Part shown: positions 50,691 to 60,800 of the stretch, piece after piece
Numbering within the stretch: position 1 is the stretch's first letter
How the letters are laid out: each line of letters opens with the position of its first letter
NCBI GenBank assembly: GCA_973895155.1
Contig: OZ316899.1
Span: 682,001-746,000, forward strand
Origin: Marsupella aquatica
Taxonomy: Eukaryota > Marchantiophyta
DNA: 64,000 nt
Reading direction: 5' to 3'
The notes under the pieces: model-generated
Databases searched by the model: none
What the model saw: the letters and a program-made list of their open reading frames with translations, nothing else
What the model was told of the DNA's origin: nothing
Program-made: the position numbers and the translations under genes

Positions 50691-52179
50691 TGTGGAACTT
50701 GACTACCTTAACACTTAGCTCCGGCATCGCTGACTTCGACGCCGAGCTCCCTTATGGTCCAGGCCTGGATAGGCCATCTGGGGAGGACTTAGCATGGGGA
50801 GACTTGTGGGCAATGAGACGTGGCACTAGCGAGGCAAGGGGCCAAGCTGGGGACACACACTAAGGACTTGGACTAGCCTATGGCTGGTCGGGTCAAGGGA
50901 AAATGGGCCAGGCTCAAGGATGGCCGTCCGGACCGTTGGATGGACTTTGAGTTTTGAGGGCTTGGGAGTGAGCTCCTCTTGGGCCCAAGGCCAATGGAGT
51001 TGACGCCATTGGCAGCGGATGCTTGGGGCGCAAGTTGTGGCCCAATCCGGGATGGGCCGGTCGGGGACCCTGAGCGGCGATCAGACCTAAGGGCCTAGGC
51101 ATGAGCACTGGGTCGGCCTGGTCACAACGGGCTAAGGCACTCCGCTTGCGGATGCCTATCAAGAAAGTTATGGGCGTTGCCAGTTGGTGGCGCACCCATT
51201 ATGCGCGATGGGATCTGGGTTGGGGGCCAAATGTTTAGGGACCAAAGCTGGTCCGGGGGTGGCAGGTCTCCAGAAGCATATATGAGGGGAGTGGTGTCTC
51301 CCTGGTGGCTAAGGCCGAGCCGAAGTCGTGAGCCACGGCGGTCGCGACACTAAGGGAAACTGCCAAACCGAAATGGCGATATCTTCCCAACGGGAAGTCC
51401 GTTGGAGGACTTCTTGAGTGCGTTGGCAAGCTCTTGAGGAGGGCTACGCCCTCCTGAGCTCAGATGGGTCCAGGAGTGCCATGGGTTTTCGTGGTTTGCG
51501 GGTGTTAGCTCGCCCGCTTGCCAAATCCTGCCGAACAGCAGCCAAGCCACGTTCAGCCTCCCAAGGGAGCTTGCGTTGGGGAGGCAAGGCCAAGTAGGTA
51601 TGGAGGCTGAGTCCCAAGGGCGCTCGGTCCCTAGACCATCACTGGGGCGAACCGCGAGCGATTGTTAGAGTCGGGGCCATTCTGGTCCCGGCGTGTTGAG
51701 ACAAGCTTGGGACAAGCTTTAGGACAAGCTACGCTATTTGGGCCATGAGCATGTTCTGAGGTCAGGGCGGTCAGTTGGTGATGGATAGGTACGAGGGGGA
51801 ACCCAGGCCGCGCCCAAGGAAGGAGCTGTTCTGGACAAACGGTGGGTGTGGGTTCTGGTTCCAGCTTATGGCATCGGGAGGACCTATCACTGACCTATTT
51901 ACCAACGTCTGTTGAACTTGAGTTAGGATGCTAGACTTGGCGAGTTCTAGATCCTAAAGGGTTACTTACCGAGGTTTTTGGTTGCTTGTGCAGATAGGGA
52001 GGACCGTTGAGTAGCGGTCGTGTTAGAGAGCAAGTGCGGCTTTGTATGGGAGGGGCCGTTGGTGGTGCAAGGGGCACTAGGTTACTTGCTCGAGGTATTC
52101 CGTGGAGGCGTTCGGGCACCAAGGGCACTTAGGCGTGAGTGCTGGGATTGGTGAGGGCGCTAGGTGGCAAGGTCCACCA
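50691..52179 (+). repeat. Gypsy LTR, copy 2
   Basis: Starts TGTGGAACTTGACTACC and ends GGCAAGGTCCACCA, parallel to copy 1 in full length. The downstream primer site is missing here: TGCGACGCATCCCAAGG follows directly. Confidence 0.85.
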
Positions 52180-52619
52180 CTGCGACGCATCCCAAGGGGG
52201 AAATGGTAGTTGGACAGAGTATGTTCCAAGTGAACCAACTACCGACTCCTCCAACTTACGATGGGGCCTATGAACAAAATGGACAAAATATCCTAAGTTG
52301 GCTCTCCACGATGGAGATCCATCTGCAAGCGTGTGTTGAGCGATCCACTTGGGCTACCGCAGCCGCTCCTTACCTAAAGGACTCTTCCTTGCCGCTAACT
52401 TGGGAAAACCTGGTTGAGGGTCTCCGTGCTCATGTCACCACTAAGTACCCAGAGCGGGACGCTCATAAATGCGTAACAAAGATGAGTTTTAGGGGTGATA
52501 TCCAAAAGTTCATCACTTATTACCAGAACCAGTTGGCGTGTATCCCGAAAGGACAAGAGACCCTACATACACAGCTTCACAACTTTATAATGAAGCTCCT
52601 GCAGTTGCATAGGGAATGA
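52180..52619 (+). pseudogene. Gypsy gag capsid-like fragment
   Basis: QLPTPPTYDGAYEQNGQNIL then SWLSTMEIHLQACVE is the start of a retrotransposon gag (the YDGxxxxxxxxW pattern). LTWENLVEGLRAHVTTKYPE and FITYYQNQLACIP follow as its helices. The frame ends at 52,619, with no zinc knuckle and no protease. Immediately downstream the RT thumb begins, so about 1.5-2 kb of pol has been deleted. Confidence 0.75.
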
Positions 52620-52674
52620 GATTTAGTTCGTTGGCCATATCTTTACCCTAGAGGGGATTACGCCTAGTTAGGAC

Positions 52675-53700
52675 AAGCTTAAGGAGATCAAAGAGTGGGA
52701 GCGCCCGTCCAATGTAAGGCAAGTTAGAGCCTTCTTAGGATTTATGGGGTTCTATTGGAGATACATGAAAGACTATGCAAGGATTGCGAGGCCCCTAAAC
52801 GCGCTAACGTTGAAAAACAAAGTGTTTGTGTGGACACAAGATTGCGAGTTAGCATTCCTAGAACTTAAGAGGTTAATGATAACGCCGCCGGTTCTAAAGT
52901 TACCTGAGATGGGAAAGCCGTTCGAAATTTGGATAGACGCAAGTGATTATGCCATTGGCGCCTGTCTTCACCAAGATGGGCGTCCTGTGGCCTTTGAGTC
53001 ATGTAAGTTGGAAAATCACTGGATCACGCCGGAAAGGGAAATGTATGCTGTGATCTATGCGTTGAAGAAGTGGGAGATTTACCTTAGGAACGGTCCCAAA
53101 GTGGTAATCCACACAGATAGCTCGCCAGCCGGGTACTTCAGTTCTAAGCCAAGGCTGAACCCCAAGGAAATGCGTTGGCAGATGTTCTTGGCGGATTTTG
53201 ATTTCAAAGTCCGCCACGTTCCAGGGAAGACAAATACGGCAGTGGACGCGTTATTGCGTAAGGACCAACATCGGGTCAATGGGATCACGATGCTCAAATC
53301 CGAGTGGCCAAAGGTTCTGGCCGTAGCGTATGGGGATGACAGGTTAGCTAAGGAATGGCAAAGCAATGGGGGTAGCCAAGGCAAGGTAAGGCATGTATTG
53401 TTGGGGTTGGATAAGATGCATAATGTCCAGTTATGGCAATACAAGCAGAGGCGTGTGTACATACCGGAGTCTCTAAGGTTAGAGGTTCTGCTAAAGTACC
53501 ACGACTCGCCCTGGGGAGGGCATGGAGGACAAGCCGCTATGTATCGCAGCATGTCGCGAGATGTGTATTGACCGGACATGAAGCAATCGGTCCTTCAACA
53601 CGTGCAAAGTTGTTACTCGTGCCAAAGAACCAAACGGTCTATAGGGTAAAAGGAGGACTACTACAACCCTTACCAGTAGTTGCGGCTCCATGGGAGTCTA
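52675..53700 (+). pseudogene. Gypsy pol fragment: RT end, RNase H, integrase start
   Basis: VRQVRAFLGFMGFYWRYMKD and FLELKRLMITPPVLKLPE are the RT thumb. FEIWIDASDYAIGACL, TPEREMYAVIYALKKWEIYL and VIHTDSSPAGYF give RNase H with its acidic residues. DFDFKVRHVPGKTNTAVDAL leads on to the integrase zinc part (DSPWGGHGGQAAMYRSMSRD, then a stop at 53,571). The expected HVQSCYSCQRTK and LLQPLPVVAAPWES are still readable in shifted frames up to 53,700. There the young element interrupts the sequence before the integrase core. Confidence 0.85.
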
Positions 53701-53915
53701 TGTGACGCCGCTGGTACGGCGGTTAATGAGTGATTCAGTCTAACTGCGCTCGGCACGCGCGTTAGGTGGGTCTTAGGCCGCTATTATTAGCATAACGACA
53801 GTATTTAGGTAATCATTAGGGGTAGGACATCATTAGGCAATAAGGGGGACTTCAAGTTCGGGCTGGCGGCGGGTCGCTATTCGCACACCCGGGTTACGAG
53901 CGTGGAGGGGCCCCT
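53701..53915 (+). repeat. 5' LTR start of element (d), portion matched by the 3' LTR
   Basis: Aligned without gaps to 63,786-64,000. Differences are at position 12 (T/C), in cgaca/cgata, and in ttcaag/ttcagg. The LTR continues beyond 53,915; its 3' end is not defined within the window. Confidence 0.93.
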
Positions 53916-54058
53916 CCCTCGGGTCCGTATAACGAACTTAAGGAAGCGGCCACTGACGCACGCTGACTCAGACCGGCGGAGTGGCCGGTACACCACAAGC
54001 GTGAGTGGTTCAACCTATGGGCGTCGAGGAGACGTCGGGGATCGACAAGCCCTCAAAG

Positions 54059-54066
54059 TATAAAAG
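54059..54066 (+). promoter_or_regulatory. LTR TATA box of element (d)
   Basis: TATAAAAG in a GC-rich context, 358 bp into the LTR and about 108 bp before the first ORF1 ATG at 54,167. Transcription would begin near 54,090. Confidence 0.7.
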
Positions 54067-54166
54067 GGGAGCCAACCCTTTGTAGTGCACCAGTCCATCA
54101 GTCCGCGCGCCAGCTTCGACCCCAGCTCTCTCGTTCTCTCTAGGTCGCCACTACTATCTCCTCTGA

Positions 54167-56796
54167 ATGTCGCACACAATCCTCTCCAGCTCGGCCATTC
54201 GATTCTGGACGCAGTTCCTATCTACCGGAAGGCACTTGGCCGATTCATTGAAACACGCCAACCCGCGCCGATACGAGATCGAACGCGAATACGAGAGAGC
54301 CATCCGCCTAGCAGGACGACACCACTACGTCCTTAACTTTGACTACCCGTCTCAGAGCAAGCTTTACCGACCAGCTGAGGTATCTGGGTACTTCTTCAAC
54401 GGAGACAAATATATCGGGTTCTGGGAAGCATTGCTTCGGCTTCCGGACGAGGTCTTCAATATCCCGGGTACAATCGACCTGTAGCGACATCACTTCGACC
54501 ACATCCCTGCCCAGGTTCGGGCTGTCATTAACGGCGAGTCCAGTACCAACCGTTCGACAAGGGCGTCCGCACTCGCTTCGGAGAACTTCTACCAGCACCT
54601 GCAGAGCTTCATGGGAACTCGGCCATCAACCAACATGACCAACTCAGCCGGGCCCGTACCCGTACCCGTGCCCATGCAACCTCAGCTTCAGCCTCAGCCT
54701 CAGCCTAGCCAAACCCCACCACCTATCACCCAGCCAGCACAGGTACGCTCCGTCATCAACGCTGTGGATCTTAGCGATGACGACGAGGCTACCCCACCCT
54801 TGACCAGGCGGCCCAGAGGAACAAGCGCGCGGGGGGCCGACACTATATTGTCCCCACCCCCTGCTCTGACCCCAGGAGCGGCCCCAGCAGACAACATGGT
54901 GACCGTGGCCGCCCCGGGCCCGTTACCAACCGCAGTGGCACTCCCCAGGCCCGATCGGGAGGATGGGGAAGTATCACCTTCCCCGAGTCAGTCACGGGGA
55001 AAGAAGAGGAAGGAATCCGCCACTGCATCCGGGTTACCGTTGGCCACGGTAGCCGTAGCCAAGGTGACGATGCATCGCATGGGGGAAAACGTTCACAGCA
55101 ACATCCTCCATCCCAAGCATGCGGTGTACCTGAAGACTCAGGGATTTGAGCACCTCGCCTCTCTCCCCTGGAACACTTGCAGGTACTACGGGGAGGACAT
55201 GACAGAATTCGTCAAGAATTATGACGACGTACGTCAACAGACTCGGCTGCGGGGAAGGAATATGTCCCTCACAGAAGAACGGCTCAAGATGATCTTCGGG
55301 TTACCCGAAGGTGATTATCGAGTCGAATCACGGGCTCCCGGGGGCAAGGGGGCCAAGTACCAATCTTCAAGTTTTCCCTCAGAGGGATCAGTAGACAACG
55401 GGTTCGTGATGAGGACCTGCCTCATGCCCGAGATAGTTGAGCGGCTGGAGTTCCAGAGGTACACTCTCCAGATGATGGAACCCCGGGGGGAGATCTCCGC
55501 CGCCCAGGTTATCCAGGTCGAGAACTATCGACCTAGGAAATGGGCGTCGTACTTCGCTAAGAAATTCCATGAAGAGATGGAGCGGCGAAGGAAGACGTTG
55601 TACATTGGCGGGAAGACGTATTTCGCTAGCCACATCGAAATCATTCTTGAGTGGTACGCCCGGTTTGATCGACGAACCCTTCCCCGCATCAACGTTACAA
55701 AGCTGGTCCCAGCTAGGTGGGTTTTTCCGGCATTGGAGAGACGGCCCCAACCCGAGGCCCGAAGTCCAGTGGACACGCCAGCTTCACCCACCCCACCTCC
55801 ACAAATAGCTGTAATCGTACCCGAGGAGGCGCCGGAGGGGTCGGTCGTCGCAACCGTTGATGCGACCCAACTAGCCGGGCTAAGTACAGAAGTTGGTACG
55901 GCAGAGGTCTTACCCGAACCCGGGTCTCCCAAGGACCCGCCGGTGGCAATTCTGGAGAACCGGACATCGCTGCAGGAGGACACTCCAGCCCCTTCCAACG
56001 TTATGTCCCCAGGGCTGGACGTCACTGCCCCGGCCCCTGCGCGTGTTGATGTCTGCCCGTGCCCAAATCCGGACAGGCACAACTTGGACCACCCGGAACT
56101 CTTCGTATAGGGTACGTTTCTGAACGGGCTTCTGGGAGATTTCTCTCATCAAATTGCCCGGGATACCGGGGAGTTCATGGCCCGGAAGGTAGCCTGTTTC
56201 TTCAATCAGGAGTTGGTTGCCGCCGTAAAGGCAGGTCGGGCCCAGTCGGAGGCCCTTCAGAGGATAGAGCGGTACCGGGTGGAGTCCGTGTACCTAAAGA
56301 ACGAAGTGGCGGCTCAAGAGGCTGAGCTTCTGCAACTACGACCCAAGGTTGCAGCCGCCGATGAGTTGTTAGCAAAGGCGTACGCTCTTACCGCCCTAGC
56401 CGAACAGGCCAAAGCTGGGAACGAGGCCGAGATTACACGACTCCGGAACCAGATTGACAGTTTGAAGAAACAAGCTGTCACCTGGCAGAAAGACCTGGAG
56501 GAGGCCGAGGAGCGAGCCCAGCGGGACGCGACGGAGATAGCCACGCTGCAGGCCGAGATGGCGTGGCTCCAAACCGAGGCCAAGAAGCAGGACCAGCTGG
56601 CGAGTAAACTGACGAGCGACGCCCAGCAGCTGGAGGAGGCATGTCAGGAGGCAGCAGAGGAGACGGATGCGGCGAGGTGAGAGAACGAATCTCTGCTGGA
56701 CCAGGTCCAGCTCCTTGAGGCGGACAATGACAGGCTTCGAAGGCAGCGGGATGGCCGTTCCCATTCGGGCGGCTCTGGCAAGCGTGCCAGGCATTA
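54167..56796 (+). pseudogene. ORF1 of element (d), upstream of gag
   Basis: A single frame of about 876 codons is broken only by TAG 54,482, TAG 56,108 and TGA 56,678. Parts in order: helical N-terminal domain (RRYEIEREYERAIRLAGRHH), Pro/Gln linker (PVPVPVPMQPQLQPQ), NLS-like GKKRKES, globular domain with FGLPEGD and NGFVMRTC, acidic Pro-rich linker, and a coiled coil (LLQLRPKVAAADELL, AEITRLRNQIDSLKKQ). The same order occurs in elements (a) and (b). The tail (SGGSGKRARH) ends at 56,796. I do not recognise the globular domain. ORF1 is broken here while gag-pol is intact, so it may be supplied in trans or be dispensable. Confidence 0.7.
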
Positions 56797-57510
56797 GCGG
56801 CGGAGTAGGAATAGATTAGGATTAGGATTGGCTTAGTCAGGCTCTTGGGACAGGCACCTGCCTTAGGTACAGCAGCGCTGCCCTGCTGTCCAGCCTGCGT
56901 AAATTAGGATCTTCTAATAAGACACAGCCATTTTCTGGCCTGACTGTCAGCTTAGTTAGGACCTTAGTCAGCGAATCTTCAGCGTGAGGACACCCCGTTC
57001 CTCGGCTCTTAGTATTTAGTGCACCCCTCGGTAGAGGCAGGGGGGGTTTTTAGTTTCAGAGTCGGACATCCGCGGGACATGCGGGGAGTCCCGACCGCTG
57101 GGAATGACAGAGTACCAAGGGGAGGGGGTAGGACTAAGCTCGCCGGGCGAGTGCGGAGCCGGGCTCCGTTGTAGTGTGCACCCTTGGCCTTGAACCTGTG
57201 CATTCCAGGGCTGTCGTGTCAACTAAGTGTACGCATATGTTCCCTTTGTAGTAAAATCCTTTCCCATCATTTTTCCTTCGTGTAAATCGAGATTGTATGC
57301 ATGTGTGCGCATATGTGTGTGGGTTTCTCGTATATGGGTGGCAGCGCCGGGCCGAACGCACTACCCGAGACGTGCACAGGGTGCAGCCTGCGGGTAAGTG
57401 GTTGCGAGCACGGGTTGAGGACCTGTATCATCGAATCCGGATCGAAGGCGGACAGCACGAAGGCTTAGAAGCCCTTAAGCCGGGGTCGATCCTGCTATCG
57501 ACTAAGGTAC
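56797..57510 (+). other. Leader between ORF1 and the hairpin in element (d)
   Basis: No coding ORF of note. It contains GGTAGAGGCA followed by a 7-base G run near 57,030-57,047, a block shared with retroelement (c). It may belong to the LTR; the LTR end is not determined. Confidence 0.4.
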
Positions 57511-57540
57511 GTTCCGGCGGCGGAACACAAACCATACCTA
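57511..57540 (+). other. TTCCG-GCGG-CGGAA hairpin plus AAACCATACCTA block (copy in element d)
   Basis: GTTCCGGCGGCGGAAC at 57,511-57,526: the outer pair is G-C instead of the A-T of the two other copies, so the stem is kept by a compensating change. ACAAACCATACCTA follows. The module lies 279 bp before the gag ATG. Confidence 0.82.
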
Positions 57541-57818
57541 GGAGGTGTCCGTATTTAGCAGTATGCGCACTTAGCGCTAGTTTACGAGAATAAGGTGCAT
57601 TACGTGCTTCCCTTCCTGCCCGAACCCTCAGATTTACGAGGGATGTGCCCGTCTAAGCTGAAGTCTGAGTTAAGGCCGAAGCCTACGACGTGACATAGCC
57701 TTTGTTTTGGCGCTAGATGGAGGGGGCACTCTACATATCGTAGAGGGGAGACATGTGCGTATTCACCTAGGCAGGATACATCAGGACGTAGTACTAACCA
57801 TTGCATTTATATGAGTAA
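57541..57818 (+). other. gag 5' leader of element (d)
   Basis: No ORF. The tatgcgcacttagcgctag segment resembles tattgcgcaccgtagtgctag after the hairpin of element (c). A primer site starting TGG is not evident. The LTR-internal boundary probably lies here or near the hairpin. Confidence 0.35.
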
Positions 57819-60800
57819 ATGCCCGTCACTCGTTCTCAAGCAGCTTACTTGAGGAGATTGACCAGCGAACGAGAAAGTGCAACCGCAACAAGCTCCGACT
57901 CGTCGGGCTCGGAGGACTCACAATCGTCCCGACGTATGAACATACCCCCGGGATCTTCGGGGTCCGGTTCGACCGGCCCTGCTGCGGTTCCACCACCACC
58001 ACCACCACCACCACCACCTATGGCAGCCGCTCCACCGGTGGCCCGCGCTGCTCAGGCGCCTCCACAAATATCGCAACGATCGCGATTTCATTATCGACCT
58101 TTCAAAGGGCGTCATGGGGATGATCCGGATGAATGGTTGGATGAGTTTGAAGCCACTGCTAAAGCTAATGGGGAAGACGCCATTAAGCTAACCGTCCTCC
58201 CGGGAGTGATGCGGGGAGAAGCTCGTCCATGGTACAACTCGTTACCACCCAGGACTACCTGGGCACAATTCCAAGCTGCATTGCTGCAGGAGTTTCGTGC
58301 CATTGGATCAGAACAACGTTCTCTATTAAAGATTGGCCAGCTTTGCATGGAAAAAAAAGAGTCCCTGCGGAAGTTCATTCAGAAGTTTCAGAAACTTGCG
58401 GCCAAGATCCGGCCCAGGCCAGGAGACGCGCTCCAGCTTACATGGTTCCTTCATGGTTTGCCCACGAATATGCAATTCTGGGTACGCCAGAATAATCCAA
58501 TTTCAATGCAGGCGGCCATAGCGTGCGCTGAAACTTACCGGGAGTCCACCTATAACTCCCGGCGGAGCCAGCGAGCACGCCGCAGGAAGGGTAAGTATGA
58601 AACCTTCAGTGACAGTGACTCCGAATCGGACGACGAGAGGAAGAAGAAACGCAAGAAGAAGAAGAAACATTGTTCGACCTCGTCCAGCTCCGAGACGGAA
58701 TCCAGTTCGGATTCAGCTTCAAGCATCGGATCCTCTACCTCCAGTTCATCAGGAAGTGACTTGGAGAGCGAAAGCCGGAGCAAAAAGAAGAAGAGACGAG
58801 TGAAGAAGGAGGGGAAGATTAAACCCCGGGCGCGAAGAACGATACCAGATCCAAAGGCTGCCGAAGCAGACAAGCTGAACGAAATCACGGATCGACTCAA
58901 AGCACTGTCAGTACATCTTGCAGAAAAGCCGGTGGAGAAGAAGAAGCCATCTGAGATTCGAGCCCATGCGTGGTGTTCAAAGTGCTTCCAATCCGGCCAT
59001 GTGGTGCAGGAATGCCCAAGGTGGAAGAACCGAGTTCACCAAGTAGAGCTGGATGATGTTGACAACCCGGGCCCCGAATCGGAGTCCACGGAGTATTTCT
59101 TTGAGGACCCTCCTGATTCCGTGTACCAGATTTCAACGGTAGGTCCGCGTAATTTAGCGGGTAGAACTGCGTACCCCTACCCAAGTAATGGTCGGAGTTT
59201 CCAGGTTATCAGTAACCCGAGCATCCCTCCTAAGCCAGGGATTTGGCGGTCCCCGGTTTGTTACAACTGTGAAAAGCCAGGACACTTTGCGAGGGAATGC
59301 ACCGAACCAAGACGTCAGGGAGATGGCCGAGGCACCCCACTATGTCAAGTTTGCAAAACGGAGGCTCATTCCACGGCCAACTGCCCGTTGGTAATCGCTG
59401 GTCGAACGAGTGCGGCTAGACCGGCCCAGGCTGGACCAGTCACGAGCGATGCAGTCGTCCAAATGATTGCTGTAGAATGGCAAGATGACAACACCGAGTG
59501 GGTGAATCTGGTGGACGTGGCGGAACACCCTAATCCATTGGATGAGGCCGAGTGCTACCGAGTGTCGACAAGGGCCGAACGGAAGGAAGAAAAGACGGAG
59601 GAGAAACGGAGGAAAAAGAAAGATACTACTCCGGTGCAGCCAGCGATAAATATACCCCCGGAAAAGGACGATGACTACCGACGGGACGACCCGAAGCTGT
59701 TTTTTCCCCGCATCGAAGAATTGGTAAAGAAACAGCTGGAGGCTTACGAAGCTCGGGAATACCAGAAGGCAATCGATAAGGACATCAAAGCAGCCGAGAC
59801 AGCCCGACGTCAGGAGCAAGAAAAGCAAGATAAACAAGAGGAAGCCAAGCAGCAGCCAACGAAAGAAACAAAGGAGGACTATGATATTAAGGAGGACGTG
59901 AAGAGTTGCCCGGTTACAGCGACGGTGGGGCAACTGCTGCAGAACAACCCACAGTACAGACGACAACTGAGGGAGTTGCTCATGGGTCGCCGAAGGAGGA
60001 GACTACCCCGAGTTGGGAGTGCGGACTGCAACATGATATGCGAGGACCTTGGAGCGCCGGACATCTCGATCGAAATTAATAACTGTACCATCAAGATGGT
60101 TCTTGTAGACGGAGGAGCGGGAGTCAACATCATGACTGAAGAAACGTCAGTCAAGTTAGGATACCTCACGTATCAACCCACGGCCCGAGCTATCAGATTA
60201 GCAAACGGGGCAAGGGTCCTCCCATTAGGCACGCTCACACGAGTCCTCACTCTGGTGGGAGGGGTAGAGTTCTATCTCAACTTCTTAGTCATGAGGCCGG
60301 TTTGTCCCTCCTCTTATCCGGTTCTTCTGGGCAGGCCGTGGTTGTACGGTGGCCGCGTAGTCACGGATTGGGGAAAGAAGGAGCTACGGTTCGGAAAACC
60401 CACCGTACGGGTATCCTGGGCAATGGACGATTATCAGGGAGAAACCCCACAAGGACCCGAGGAATATGATTCGGAGACCTCGGAGGAAGAGGAACTCAAT
60501 ATGATCGAACTCATCTCGTCCCTATCCGAGGAAGATGTCTTCGGAGTTGAAGCAACCCGAGAAACACATCTCCTAAATTACCCGAGGGCTGCCATTGAGT
60601 CCACCCCAAGTACATCTACTGTCGGGGATGAGGAAACGCACGAACAACTCGTCGAGACGGAGGACACGGCTCCAGCTAAGCAGGGAGCCGAGGCTACTCC
60701 TTCCATTTCAGAGCCTCGTAACCATGAACCAGCCCAACAACCGCCTGAGGCCGGAAACTCGAGACCGAGACATAAAAAGCGAGTCTCATGGGATCCGTCC

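Larger units (their letters stand above)
47612..53700 (+). mobile_element. Decayed Ty3/gypsy element with ~1.48-kb LTRs, rearranged and deleted
   Basis: Two long direct repeats (47,612-49,084 and 50,691-52,179) start TG and end ACCA. Each is followed by leader or gag sequence. A primer site TGGTATCAGAGC (49,897-49,908) complements initiator Met tRNA. The order is LTR, leader, duplicated LTR end plus leader, LTR, gag, RT end/RNase H, integrase start. The reading of the integrase frame (LLQPLPVVAAPWESM) is cut at 53,700 by the young gypsy element. It is a nested composite of at least two insertion or duplication steps. Confidence 0.85.

Noticed and set aside
57511-57526. The TTCCGGCGGCGGAA hairpin as a canonical tRNA primer site
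   Set aside because: It does not begin with TGG and does not match any tRNA 3' end I know. The Met-type site TGGTATCAGAGC is present only in the older gypsy element.
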